NCBI GenBank assembly: GCA_963835085.1
Contig: CAWIED010000001.1
Span: 620,001-684,000, forward strand
Source of the DNA: JBDIAG01 sp963835085
GTDB taxonomy: Bacteria > Actinomycetota > Actinomycetes > Actinomycetales > CAWJMD01
Length of the DNA: 64,000 nt
Direction of reading: 5' to 3'
Positions 17,025 to 24,991 of this stretch are shown in pieces. Below the pieces are notes generated by a model, which saw only the letters and a list, made by a program, of their open reading frames with translations, was not told the DNA's origin and ran no database searches. The position numbers and the translations under genes were made by a program. The stretch's first letter is position 1. Each line of letters begins with the position of its first letter.

Positions 17025-18224
17025 ATGAGCCAACGGTCAGGGTCTGCCTCTGGAAGCCCTGTGCTCAAAGCCGTCGTGGTCGGCGCCGCGGTGGGCGGTG
17101 GCACCGCTGTGGTCGCAGGGGCGGCCGTGTCGACGGTGGCGGCGTACTTCGCCCGCCGGGTCGTCACGCCCGACCGGGTCAAGCCGGACGACACCAAGGT
17201 GATCAGCATCGGAGCTGGCACTGTCACGCTGGAGGCGACCCCCGAGACGGTCTCGCCCGGCCGGTACGGGCTGTGGTTGCAGCGTGGTGAGGGACACGTC
17301 CGGTTGGGCGACGTGCTGCAGAAGGACGTGCGCGCTCGGACGGTGACCCGCGTCGTGGAGCAGGTCGATTCAGGCGAGCTGGCCGTTGGACCGGCGCGCT
17401 GGAACAAGTACTACTACGCCGGCACCCCCACGACCGCGCTCGGCCTGGCCCACGAGGACATCGAGATCACCTCCGACGCGGGGGCCTTGCCCACGTGGTT
17501 CGTGCGGCCGAGTCGCGATGTGGCGCGCCGCGACGTCTGGGCGATTCTGGTGCACGGCCGCGGCGCGACCCGCGAGGAATGTTTGCGTGCGGTGCCGGTA
17601 TTGCACCGACTCGGACTTCCCGTGTTGATCCCGACCTACCGCAACGATCTGGACGGCCCCGCCACCACCGCCGGACGGCTCAGCCTCGGCGACACCGAAT
17701 GGCAGGACGTGGAGGCCACCGTGCTGCACGCGCTCGACTCCGGGGCCAAGGAAGTGGTGCTGTTCGGGTGGTCGATGGGTGGGGCGATCGTGCTGCAGCA
17801 CGTTTCCAGATCCTGGACGGCCGACCGGGTGCGCTCCCTCGTGCTGGATTCTCCGGTGATCGACTGGCGTGATGTGCTGGAGCACAATGCGGAGCTGGCC
17901 AGGCTGCCGAAGCCGATCAGCTCCCTGGGCCTGCGGATGCTCGCCGACAAGGTCTGGCGGCACGTGGTGGGCACCGACGGCCCCGTCGACCTGCGCCGGC
18001 TCGACTGGGTCACTCGAGCCGAAGAGCTCAGGCTGCCGATCCTGCTGCTGCATTCCGACGACGACGAGTTCGTGCCCTCCGGGCCGGGGCGGCGGCTGGC
18101 GCAGGCGCGCCCGGATCTCGTCACGTTCGAGTCGTTCCCGCATGCCCGGCACTGCCGGGAGTGGAACACCGATCCCGAGCGCTGGGAGCGTGAGGTGGCC
18201 CGGTTCCTGCTGCGGCACCTCTGA
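17025..18224 (+). CDS. Membrane-anchored alpha/beta hydrolase
   Basis: 399 residues. A single hydrophobic segment near residues 15-45 (LKAVVVGAAVGGGTAVVAGA) looks like a membrane anchor or uncleaved signal. After a beta-rich stretch the alpha/beta-hydrolase domain begins at about residue 160: LVHGRGATREECLRAVPVL (oxyanion loop), LFGWSMGGAIVL with the nucleophile Ser in GWSMGG, LHSDDDEFVP with the acid Asp, and FPHARHCREW with the His. Substrate unknown; an esterase or peptidase of the S9/lysophospholipase-like group. The 3' end faces the RibD-like gene, with repeat copy B between. Confidence 0.82.
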   Translation: MSQRSGSASGSPVLKAVVVGAAVGGGTAVVAGAAVSTVAAYFARRVVTPDRVKPDDTKVISIGAGTVTLEATPETVSPGRYGLWLQRGEGHVRLGDVLQKDVRARTVTRVVEQVDSGELAVGPARWNKYYYAGTPTTALGLAHEDIEITSDAGALPTWFVRPSRDVARRDVWAILVHGRGATREECLRAVPVLHRLGLPVLIPTYRNDLDGPATTAGRLSLGDTEWQDVEATVLHALDSGAKEVVLFGWSMGGAIVLQHVSRSWTADRVRSLVLDSPVIDWRDVLEHNAELARLPKPISSLGLRMLADKVWRHVVGTDGPVDLRRLDWVTRAEELRLPILLLHSDDDEFVPSGPGRRLAQARPDLVTFESFPHARHCREWNTDPERWEREVARFLLRHL

Positions 18225-18281
18225 GGCGACGTTCCGATCGGACCGTGGCGCACGTGGCCGCGCATCCTGACGGCCCGTCCG

Positions 18282-18370
18282 TGTCCGAAAGTCGACACGA
18301 TCGCCACAGGACGCTCGGATTTTGTGCTCAGCTGACCTCGCCGGCTTGGATTCGTGTCGGAAAAGGGACA
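18282..18370. repeat. 89-bp palindromic element, copy B
   Basis: The same length and end pattern as copy A (TGTCC at one end, GGACA at the other, CGACACGA inside each arm). Its 6-base boxes do not pair with each other (GAAAGT against CTTTTC), so the stem has an internal bulge. The core (GCTCGGATTTTGTGCTCAGC) is in the reverse orientation to copy A. It lies between two convergent genes. Confidence 0.85.
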
Positions 18371-18466
18371 TCGACCAAGTCTGACCCCGGCCCTGTTTGC
18401 CCCGCCGGGGGCCTCCTGTTCGGACTCTGCTGCGGCGCCTTCGGCTCGGCCAAGGCCGCGGCCGGG

Positions 18467-19270
18467 TCAATCAGCGGGCGTAGCCACCCACCGGGCGAAC
18501 TGGAAGCCATCGCCGGCCTGCAGGAGCTGACACAGTTCCAACCGAGCCCGGAGCCCGGCTGAGCCGGCGGCCGCTCCTTTCAGCACCCGTCCGGCCGTGC
18601 CCCCGGCCAGTACCGGACTCGTCGTCAGACACAACTCGTCCAGCAGGCCCGCGGCGGTCAGATCCGCCAACCAGGTAGGACCGCCCTCGCAGACCACCCG
18701 GGAAAGGCCAACGGTCGCCAGCGCCTTCATCGACTCTGCCGGGTCGACCCGATCCTGACCGCACAGCACGACGTTGTTCTCGCCCAGGCGTTCGCGCAGC
18801 CGGGCCAAACAGTCGGGTCCTGCTGCGGCCGCCGTCAACACGATGAGCCGCCCTACGACGTCCCTAGAACGATCCATGAGTAGATCGGGCACCTTGCCGC
18901 TGGCGGTCACTACGGCCAGCGCTGGAGCCGGGTCCTGGCCTCTGGCCTTGCGGCCGGCCGCGAATTTCGGATTGGGCAGCGGACGTCGATATCCCTCTGC
19001 CCGTGCGGTGCCTGCCCCCACCAGAACCACGTCGGCCAGACCACGCAGGGTGGCCAGCACTGCCCGGTCGGCGGGTGAGCTGATCGATCCGGAGAGGCCG
19101 TCGCCGCCGGATGAGGCGCCGTCCACCGTGGCGAGCATGCAGGCCCGCAGCCATCCGTGCCCTGCGGGTGTGCGGGGGAGCGGATCGGGGTAGGCGTAGA
19201 GATCTGCCAGGTCGTCTTCCTGCACGGCCCGGCCCGGTTGGACGCCCAGCAGCACCCGAAGCGTCGTCAT
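18467..19270 (-). CDS. RibD C-terminal-domain reductase (pyrimidine reductase family)
   Basis: 267 residues. It has the dihydrofolate-reductase-like RibD_C fold: RACMLATVDGASSGGDGLSG, LRGLADVVLVGAGTARAEGY, and a C-terminal RVVCEGGPTWLADLTAAGLL with the NADPH-binding GGP. Such stand-alone actinobacterial proteins are annotated as pyrimidine reductases, close to the riboflavin-pathway enzyme that reduces the ribosylaminopyrimidine. Its ATG overlaps the stop of the TreZ-CHAD gene (ATGA), so the two are translationally coupled. The functional link between them is not obvious. Confidence 0.85.
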   Translation of the reverse strand: MTTLRVLLGVQPGRAVQEDDLADLYAYPDPLPRTPAGHGWLRACMLATVDGASSGGDGLSGSISSPADRAVLATLRGLADVVLVGAGTARAEGYRRPLPNPKFAAGRKARGQDPAPALAVVTASGKVPDLLMDRSRDVVGRLIVLTAAAAGPDCLARLRERLGENNVVLCGQDRVDPAESMKALATVGLSRVVCEGGPTWLADLTAAGLLDELCLTTSPVLAGGTAGRVLKGAAAGSAGLRARLELCQLLQAGDGFQFARWVATPAD

Positions 19271-22221
19271 GGCTGGCCTGCAGTCTTGTCGTCGGGCGCG
19301 TCGCTGTGCCGGGTACTGCTGCCAGGGGCCTGGTTGTCGCGGGCACGGCTGTCGGCAGGGTTGTCGTGATCACTGCTGCCGGATGCGCTCCTGTGGGGTG
19401 CACTGCTGTCAGGTGCACTGCTGTCAGGTGCACTGCTGTCAGGCGCACTGCTGTCGGGCGTGCCGCTGTCGTGATCACTGTTGTCGAGCGTGCTGCTGTC
19501 AGGTGCACTGTGGGGTGCGCTGCTGACCATGGCGCCGTCAACGTCCGGCGGGATCGCGGGGGAGTCGCTCACCTCGGGAACAACAGAGCGCAGTCGCTCG
19601 AGCGCAGGCTGAATCGCGTCGCTGCGGGCCGCGATGGTGGCTTCGGCCCGGGAAGCTGCGGTGGCCACGGGTACCCCGGCTGCGCGTTCCAGCCGATCGA
19701 GCACGAGTCGCGCGTCCTGCAGATCACCGATCACGGTCTGCACCGACTTCGCCGCTGCCGCAATGTCTTTCGCATTGTGGTCTGCGACATTGGCAGCCGC
19801 CTCGGCCGTGTAACGCAGACGCTTGGCAGCCTTGCGTACGAGGTGCCACAACTCGTGCGGATCCTCGGCCGGATGGGTGACCGCCGCAGTGGCCGCCCGG
19901 TCGATCACCCGCTGCGCAGCGTGGGTGCGGTAGGGCGCCAGCCCGACCCGGGCCGGCAGATAGGCCCGTCCGCGCCAGCGTGCGGTCTGCAGAAACTGTT
20001 GGACGTCAGCCGCCAGTTGCCCGGCGGCGGATCGGGCATCGTGCGGTGACAGGCCGGGATCCGGCGCCGGCACAGCGGGTCTCGGTTGGGGAGTATGCGG
20101 GTCGAGCGGCGGGTACAAGGCGCGCAGAACCGCCTCGCGATCGGCCTCCGGCCAGGCGTCGGCCGCGGCCCAGTCATCGATCACCTCGCCGGCGACCTCA
20201 TGGTCGCGGTCTGCCGACAGCGCCCGGGCGATCTCCCGCGCGCGCTCGGCCAGGACGACACTCTGCTCCCGGCCGGACGCCGGCCAGGCCCGAGCGTGGG
20301 CCCGCAGGATGCTGCGGATGCGTCGGCACGACACCCTCATGTCGTGCACGTTGTCGCTGGCCACCGCCTCGGTGAGCTCATCGAGGGTCTTGGCGAGGTA
20401 GCCCGTGATGGCGTCCTTCACCGTGGGGCTGTCGTCCACCTTCACGAGGGCGACCGAGTCCGCCGGCAGCCGCACAGAGCGGCCGTGCAGGCTGGCTCCC
20501 GAGAACGCAAGCACTACGAGCTGGCCGGGCCGGTCGAGCGTGATCGTCCGTCGGGCCTGTGCGAGGTTCACGACGACGCGATACGCGCCGCGGCGCACTA
20601 TCAGCCAGCGCGCGTCCTCGTCGAAATCGACAGCGATAGCGCGCAGGTCACCACTGCGCAGGTCAGGCTCGCGACGACGGAGCGCGATCAGCGCTCGATA
20701 CCACGACTGCAGCCGCGCACCGTCGCTGTCCTCGGCCTCGTCCCAGTCGAGCACGGACGCATCGCGGGTGGCCGGGTCTTGCGGATCGGGAATCTGCTCG
20801 GCAGACCAGCCATGACTGGCGAACTCCGCCCGGCGTCCGTCCCTGATCGACTGTGCCAGTTCAGGTTCGGCGTGGTCCGTGAAGAATTGCCAGGGGGTGC
20901 TGGCCGCGAACTCCTCACCCATGAACAGCATCGGCGTGAACGGCGAGGTGAGCACCAACGCCGCCGCGATGGCCTGCCTCGACAGCGACAAACTCGCCGA
21001 CAATCGGTCGCCCACGGCCCGATTTCCGGTCTGGTCGTGAGTTGTCGTGTAGGCGAGAAAGGCATGTCCGCTGATGGTGCCGGTGTCTACCGGGGCACCC
21101 CAGTTCTCGCCGCGGAAGGTAGAGTATGCACCGTCGTGCATAAACACCTTGGTGAGGGTCTTGGCCAACGTGGCAATGGAGCCGAAGTCGGTGTAATACC
21201 CCTGTTGCTCACCCGTGAGGAGCGCATGCAGGGCATGGTGCACGTCGTCATCCCATTGGGCGCTCATTCCCCGGCCGCCCCGGGTAGTTGGAGTAACCAT
21301 TACCGCATCGTTGAGATCAGACTCGGCGATCAGTGTCAACGGCCGGTCGAGTTCTCTTGCCAGAGCGGAGGTCTCGTCGGAGAGCTGGGCGAGCAGGTGA
21401 TAATCGGAGTCGTCTTGCAGCTCGTGCACGGCGTCGAGCCGGAGGCCGTCGACGTGAAAGTCGCGAAACCAGCGCAACGCATTATCGATCAGATAGCGCC
21501 GCACCGGGCCGTTGTTGTGGGCATCGAGATTTACCGCCATACCCCACGGAGTGTGGTGCTTGTCGGTGAAATAGGGGCCGTATTGCAGCAGGTAGTTGCC
21601 GCTCGGGCCGAGGTGGTTGTAGACGACGTCCAGCACTACGGCCAGGCCGCGGCGATGGCAGGCGTCCACGAAGCGTTGCAGTGCCCCGGGCCCCCCGTAC
21701 TGGTCGTGCACGGCGTACAGCAGCACGCCGTCGTAGCCCCAACCCCAGCGTCCGGGAAAGGCCGCCACGGGCATGAGCTCCACCGCGTCGACCCCGAGCG
21801 AGACAAGGTGATCGAGATGTCTTGCAGCGGCGTCGAGTGTGCCCTCGGCGGTGAGGGTGCCGATGTGCAGTTCGTAGATGACCCGGCCGCGTAGATCGAG
21901 GCCCTTCCACGCTTCGTCGTGCCACTGGTGCGCGCCGGTGTCTGCGACCCGGCTGTAGCCGTGCACGGTGCCGGGTTGCCAGGCCGAGCGCGGGTCGGGC
22001 ATCGGTTCGCCGCCGTCGAGACTGAAGGCGTAGTCGCTGCCCGCGCCGGCCTGCGGCACGTCGAGGTGCCACCAGCCGTCGGCGACCTCGCCATCCTCCA
22101 GTGGCGTGGTCACGCGAGACATCGCCAGTCGTGTCGGTGCCGCGCTCTCGTCGTCTGCTGGGGGGGCGAGCACGAGATCGACGCTCGTAGCGGCCGGTGC
22201 CCACACGCTGAATCTGTGCAC
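19267..22221 (-). CDS. treZ: Malto-oligosyltrehalose trehalohydrolase fused to a CHAD domain
   Basis: 984 residues in one unbroken frame. Residues 1-597 are TreZ (GH13): an N-terminal beta domain (MHRFSVWAPAATSVDLVLAP), GDAVELMPV-like segment at 143-152, VVYNHLGPSGN at 199-209, DGLRLDAVH with nucleophile Asp263, acid Glu300 in LIAESDLND, and TTHDQTGNRAVGDR at 393-406. It releases trehalose from maltooligosyl-trehalose. Residues 598-880 are a CHAD domain with both basic helices, NVHDMRVSCRRIRSILRAH and HELWHLVRKAAKRLRYTAE; CHAD domains bind polyphosphate. Residues 886-984 are Ser/Asp/Pro-rich repeats. Usual TreZ stops near 580 residues, so the fusion is unusual. It is divergent from ppk2 and coupled to the RibD-like gene. 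Confidence 0.93.
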   Translation of the reverse strand: MHRFSVWAPAATSVDLVLAPPADDESAAPTRLAMSRVTTPLEDGEVADGWWHLDVPQAGAGSDYAFSLDGGEPMPDPRSAWQPGTVHGYSRVADTGAHQWHDEAWKGLDLRGRVIYELHIGTLTAEGTLDAAARHLDHLVSLGVDAVELMPVAAFPGRWGWGYDGVLLYAVHDQYGGPGALQRFVDACHRRGLAVVLDVVYNHLGPSGNYLLQYGPYFTDKHHTPWGMAVNLDAHNNGPVRRYLIDNALRWFRDFHVDGLRLDAVHELQDDSDYHLLAQLSDETSALARELDRPLTLIAESDLNDAVMVTPTTRGGRGMSAQWDDDVHHALHALLTGEQQGYYTDFGSIATLAKTLTKVFMHDGAYSTFRGENWGAPVDTGTISGHAFLAYTTTHDQTGNRAVGDRLSASLSLSRQAIAAALVLTSPFTPMLFMGEEFAASTPWQFFTDHAEPELAQSIRDGRRAEFASHGWSAEQIPDPQDPATRDASVLDWDEAEDSDGARLQSWYRALIALRRREPDLRSGDLRAIAVDFDEDARWLIVRRGAYRVVVNLAQARRTITLDRPGQLVVLAFSGASLHGRSVRLPADSVALVKVDDSPTVKDAITGYLAKTLDELTEAVASDNVHDMRVSCRRIRSILRAHARAWPASGREQSVVLAERAREIARALSADRDHEVAGEVIDDWAAADAWPEADREAVLRALYPPLDPHTPQPRPAVPAPDPGLSPHDARSAAGQLAADVQQFLQTARWRGRAYLPARVGLAPYRTHAAQRVIDRAATAAVTHPAEDPHELWHLVRKAAKRLRYTAEAAANVADHNAKDIAAAAKSVQTVIGDLQDARLVLDRLERAAGVPVATAASRAEATIAARSDAIQPALERLRSVVPEVSDSPAIPPDVDGAMVSSAPHSAPDSSTLDNSDHDSGTPDSSAPDSSAPDSSAPDSSAPHRSASGSSDHDNPADSRARDNQAPGSSTRHSDAPDDKTAGQP
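19397..19456. repeat. 15-bp tandem repeat in the 3' end of treZ-CHAD
   Basis: Four near-identical 15-bp units (GGTGCACTGCTGTCA on the plus strand) encode DSSAP repeats on the minus strand, in frame with the gene. Confidence 0.9.
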
Positions 22222-22229
22222 CCTCCCAG

Positions 22230-22257
22230 CCTGTCAAGTTCGAGCGGCCTTGTCAGG
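22230..22257. promoter_or_regulatory. Inverted repeat in the treZ-CHAD / ppk2 divergent gap
   Basis: CCTGTCAAG, 10 bases, CTTGTCAGG: 9-bp arms with one mismatch, starting 9 bases upstream of the TreZ start codon. It lies in the 143-bp intergenic region that must hold both promoters. It is a candidate operator, but no factor can be named. Confidence 0.35.
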
Positions 22258-22364
22258 TCTTGGGGCATCGCGGCTGTCTGGACCACTCGGTTGAGACGCC
22301 GTTCGGGCACTTTCGTGGCTAGGGTCGACGCACACGAATCGACCTGCCCATAGAGGAGGACCTG

Positions 22365-23555
22365 GTGACCAAGGCGAAGAAGGGCAAGGCCAGGCAGGTC
22401 AGGGAGAAGGCGCGGGCAGAGGTGGCAGACCTCTCCGTCGAGGAGTCCCCCGCCACCGCCGAGGCCTCGGCAGGCCAGGGCAACGGGTCGAAAGGCAAGA
22501 AAGCGAAGGATGTGGAGTCGGGGAAGAAGGGCAAGGCGCCCTATCCCGGGAACAAGGCCAAGGGAGGCCGGGACGAGAACAGGAGCGGAGGCGGCCACGA
22601 GGGCACCGACCCGGTGCACACAGACCCGGTGCGCACAGACCCGGTGCGCACAGACCCGGTGCGCACAGACCCGGTGCGCACAGACCCACGGCCATCCAAG
22701 GTGAGTAAGTACGCGGTGACCGCAGAGGCGCCTGCAGATCTGCTGCGGGTCTCCCCCGGCTTTGATCTGGCGGCTGTAGATCCTTCCAGCACACCGGGTT
22801 TCGATGGAGACAAGGCTCGGGCCAGCAAGGCGATGGCGAAGGCCGCCGACGAATTGGCCCAATGGCAGGAACGGCTCTACGCCGCTGCCAAGGGTGGCGG
22901 CAGGCGATCCGTGCTGCTTGTGGTTCAAGGCATGGATACCGCAGGCAAGGGCGGCATCATGCGCCATGTGGTGGGCGCCATGGATCCGCAGGGCGTGCGA
23001 ATCACGGCCTTCAAAGCTCCCACACCGGAGGAGCGGGCAAAGGGCTATCTCTGGCGCATTCGTCGGGCTCTGCCTACGCCCGGCCAGGTGGGCGTGTTCG
23101 ACCGCTCGCACTATGAGGACGTGTTGGTCGTGCGTGTGCACAATCTGGTGCCGCGCACGGCATGGTCTCGTCGGTACGCGGGCATCAACGCGTTCGAGAG
23201 GCACGTGGTGAATAAGGGAACGGCTATCGTCAAGGTGATGCTCCACATCTCCGCCGACGAGCAGCGTGCCAGACTCGCCGAGCGGATCGAGCGGCCGGAC
23301 AAATATTGGAAGTACAACCCGCACGACATCGACGAGCGCGAGTACTGGGACGCCTATCAGCGCGCCTACTCCGACGCCCTCACGAAGTGCTCGACACCGG
23401 AGGCGCCCTGGTACGTGGTGCCTGCTGACCACAAGTGGTACGCCCACTGGGCTGTGCAGCAACTGCTGTTGACGGCACTGCGCGGCATCGACCCGCAGTG
23501 GCCGCCGCCGCACTTCGACCCGGCCGAAGAGCAGGCGCGCCTGGCGGCCACGTGA
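22365..23555 (+). CDS. ppk2: Polyphosphate kinase 2 family protein with Lys-rich, repeat-bearing N-terminal extension
   Basis: 396 residues, GTG start with a strong GAGGAGG site 7 bases upstream. Residues 1-110 are an extension rich in Lys, Glu and Gly with five DPVRT repeats. The PPK2 domain follows: Walker A GMDTAGKGGIMRHVVGAMDP, FKAPTPEERAKGYLWRI, the Walker-B-like VGVFDRSHYEDVLVVRVH, and a C-terminal YNPHDIDEREYWDAYQRAY lid. PPK2 enzymes transfer phosphate between polyphosphate and nucleotides. The subclass cannot be told from sequence alone. The usual family length is about 270-300, so the extension is extra. It is divergent from the TreZ-CHAD gene. Confidence 0.92.
   Translation: MTKAKKGKARQVREKARAEVADLSVEESPATAEASAGQGNGSKGKKAKDVESGKKGKAPYPGNKAKGGRDENRSGGGHEGTDPVHTDPVRTDPVRTDPVRTDPVRTDPRPSKVSKYAVTAEAPADLLRVSPGFDLAAVDPSSTPGFDGDKARASKAMAKAADELAQWQERLYAAAKGGGRRSVLLVVQGMDTAGKGGIMRHVVGAMDPQGVRITAFKAPTPEERAKGYLWRIRRALPTPGQVGVFDRSHYEDVLVVRVHNLVPRTAWSRRYAGINAFERHVVNKGTAIVKVMLHISADEQRARLAERIERPDKYWKYNPHDIDEREYWDAYQRAYSDALTKCSTPEAPWYVVPADHKWYAHWAVQQLLLTALRGIDPQWPPPHFDPAEEQARLAAT
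22608..22688. repeat. 15-bp tandem repeat in the 5' end of ppk2
   Basis: Five 15-bp units GACCCGGTGCGCACA (the first with GTGCACACA) keep the frame and encode DPVRT/DPVHT. Confidence 0.92.
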
Positions 23556-23797
23556 GCCCTGACCTCGGTTGATCTCGGGCCGGTTTATCTCCAACCCGCC
23601 TTATTTCCGCCACCGGCCCATCTCCGGCCTCAGCTCATCTCTAGCCGGGTGCCTGTCTGGCCCGGTCGATCGCTGGCCCGGTCGATCGCTGGCCCGGTCG
23701 ATCGCTGGCCCGGCCCACGGCCCATCACCGGCTGGGCCGACCCGGCGAGCGGAGTGCGCGGCAGCTATGACCCACGCTCGAGTCGGTCCGCGGACTC

Positions 23798-23893
23798 GTA
23801 TCGCAATCTGGACAACATCGATGCGCCCACTTTCAGGTCCCTGCATGCTCACCCGCCGCAGGGCGCGGCTCGATGTAGTCGAGACGGCGCTAC
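23798..23893. repeat. 96-bp palindromic element (family 2), copy 1
   Basis: Left arm GTATCGCAATCTGGACAACA (23798 onward) pairs with right arm CGATGTAGTCGAGACGGCG (23871 onward) with mismatches. The interior is GC-rich. It shares the arm sequence ATGTAGTCGAGACTGCGC with the copies at 24275 and 59312. Confidence 0.75.
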
Positions 23894-24274
23894 CCCGAGC
23901 GAACCGGCCCACCCACCGCAGGAGTCATCTCAGCGACGGCGATGTGCGAGTACCGATTGACCGTTACGGTCGCGATGTCGTACCAAGGCGCCAGTTCAAC
24001 CTAACGACAGCGTCGCGCCCGAGTCGCTGCCCGAGGGCGGTGCGCCCGCTCGGGTGACTGCTCCCTCGATGTGACTGCTATCCGCGCGGTTTGACTGCTT
24101 TCGCGGGTTGACTCCTTTCGGCTCAAAGCGCTATTCCACAGGAAGGCCGGCTTTCGAATACCGGGGTTTCACCGACATCATCCCCGCTGACACCTTGCCC
24201 CACGTCCGGTTCGATCCATTTCCGGTGGTGTGGGCAGCGGCTTGCCGCGCCCGATCCAGGCAGTGCCGCAGGAG

Positions 24275-24371
24275 GTAGCGCAGTTTGGACTACATTCAGC
24301 CGCGCTCGCACAGGCCTACCAGCACAGCCGCCCCTGCCCGGCCCCGTCCGATGTAGTCGAGACTGCGCAAC
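24275..24371. repeat. 96-bp palindromic element (family 2), copy 2
   Basis: Left arm GTAGCGCAGTTTGGACTACA pairs with right arm ATGTAGTCGAGACTGCGCAA, mismatched at only a few positions. The length is within 1 base of the other two copies. Confidence 0.8.
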
Positions 24372-24502
24372 GCGGCCGGCCCTGGGCTCACACGTTGCGA
24401 GGGGGCGCTGCAGCGGGAGGGAGCGGAGCTGCCCCCAGATGGGCGGCGGTCAGTGGTGCTGACCTGCCGAAGGCGTTATGCGGCCCCACGCTGGCAGTGT
24501 GG

Positions 24503-24991
24503 CTATTCCACCTCGGCGGATGGCTCAGGGCGCCGGCTCCGCAGCAGCCGCCACCACAGCACTCCTACGCAGACCAACGCCAGCGCCACCAGCCACGGCG
24601 CCCAGGGTGAGTGTGCGGCCAACCGGGCCCACGCCTCGATGGCGGCGAAGCCGACTGTGAGGTAGATGCCCGCCCAGGCCACGCAGCCGGGAATCATGGC
24701 CAGCGTGTAGCGGGGCCAAGCAATGGCAAGGAGCCCGGCCGTTGCATTGACCGCCGTCTGGAGACCTACGGTGAGAAATGAGACTGTCACCAGAGGCAGT
24801 CCCCACCGTTCCAGCAAGCTGCGCGCGCGGCTGAGCTTCGGCCCCGTGAACCGAGCCGACAACCGGGTTCTGCCCACCCCGGCAGCTGCAGCCCGGCCAA
24901 GCCAATAGGTGGCCTGGGCCCGGCAGAACACGATGACGAACAGCGCCCCCAGGGCTACCTCGAAACGCTGCTCGATGATCCAGCTCGGCAT
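24503..24991 (-). CDS. DedA-family (VTT domain) membrane protein
   Basis: 162 residues from the ATG at 24991, whose A is also the last base of the stop of the upstream LssY_C gene (TGATG overlap). The frame is open further upstream but there overlaps that gene. Four hydrophobic helices are seen. SFLTVGLQTAVNATAGLLAI and PGCVAWAGIYLTVGFAAIEA are the conserved DedA half-loops. DedA proteins act as phospholipid carriers (flippases) or in membrane homeostasis. The length is short compared with the usual 200. Coupling to LssY_C suggests the two form one complex. Confidence 0.8.
   Translation of the reverse strand: MPSWIIEQRFEVALGALFVIVFCRAQATYWLGRAAAAGVGRTRLSARFTGPKLSRARSLLERWGLPLVTVSFLTVGLQTAVNATAGLLAIAWPRYTLAMIPGCVAWAGIYLTVGFAAIEAWARLAAHSPWAPWLVALALVCVGVLWWRLLRSRRPEPSAEVE

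Larger units (their letters stand above)
23556..24502. other. Gene-free 947-bp region with palindromic elements and tandem repeats
   Basis: No coding frame resembles a protein family. It contains a 16-bp tandem (GCCCGGTCGATCGCTG at 23660, 23676, 23692 and a partial at 23708), two copies of a 96-bp palindromic element, and a run of degenerate TGACTGCT units at about 24055-24115. It separates ppk2 from the convergent DedA gene. Confidence 0.7.

Noticed and set aside
16668..17033. A repetitive minus-strand frame with Pro-Thr-Glu repeats upstream of ligC
   Set aside because: It is the 18-bp array read in one of three open frames; no ribosome site and no non-repeat domain.
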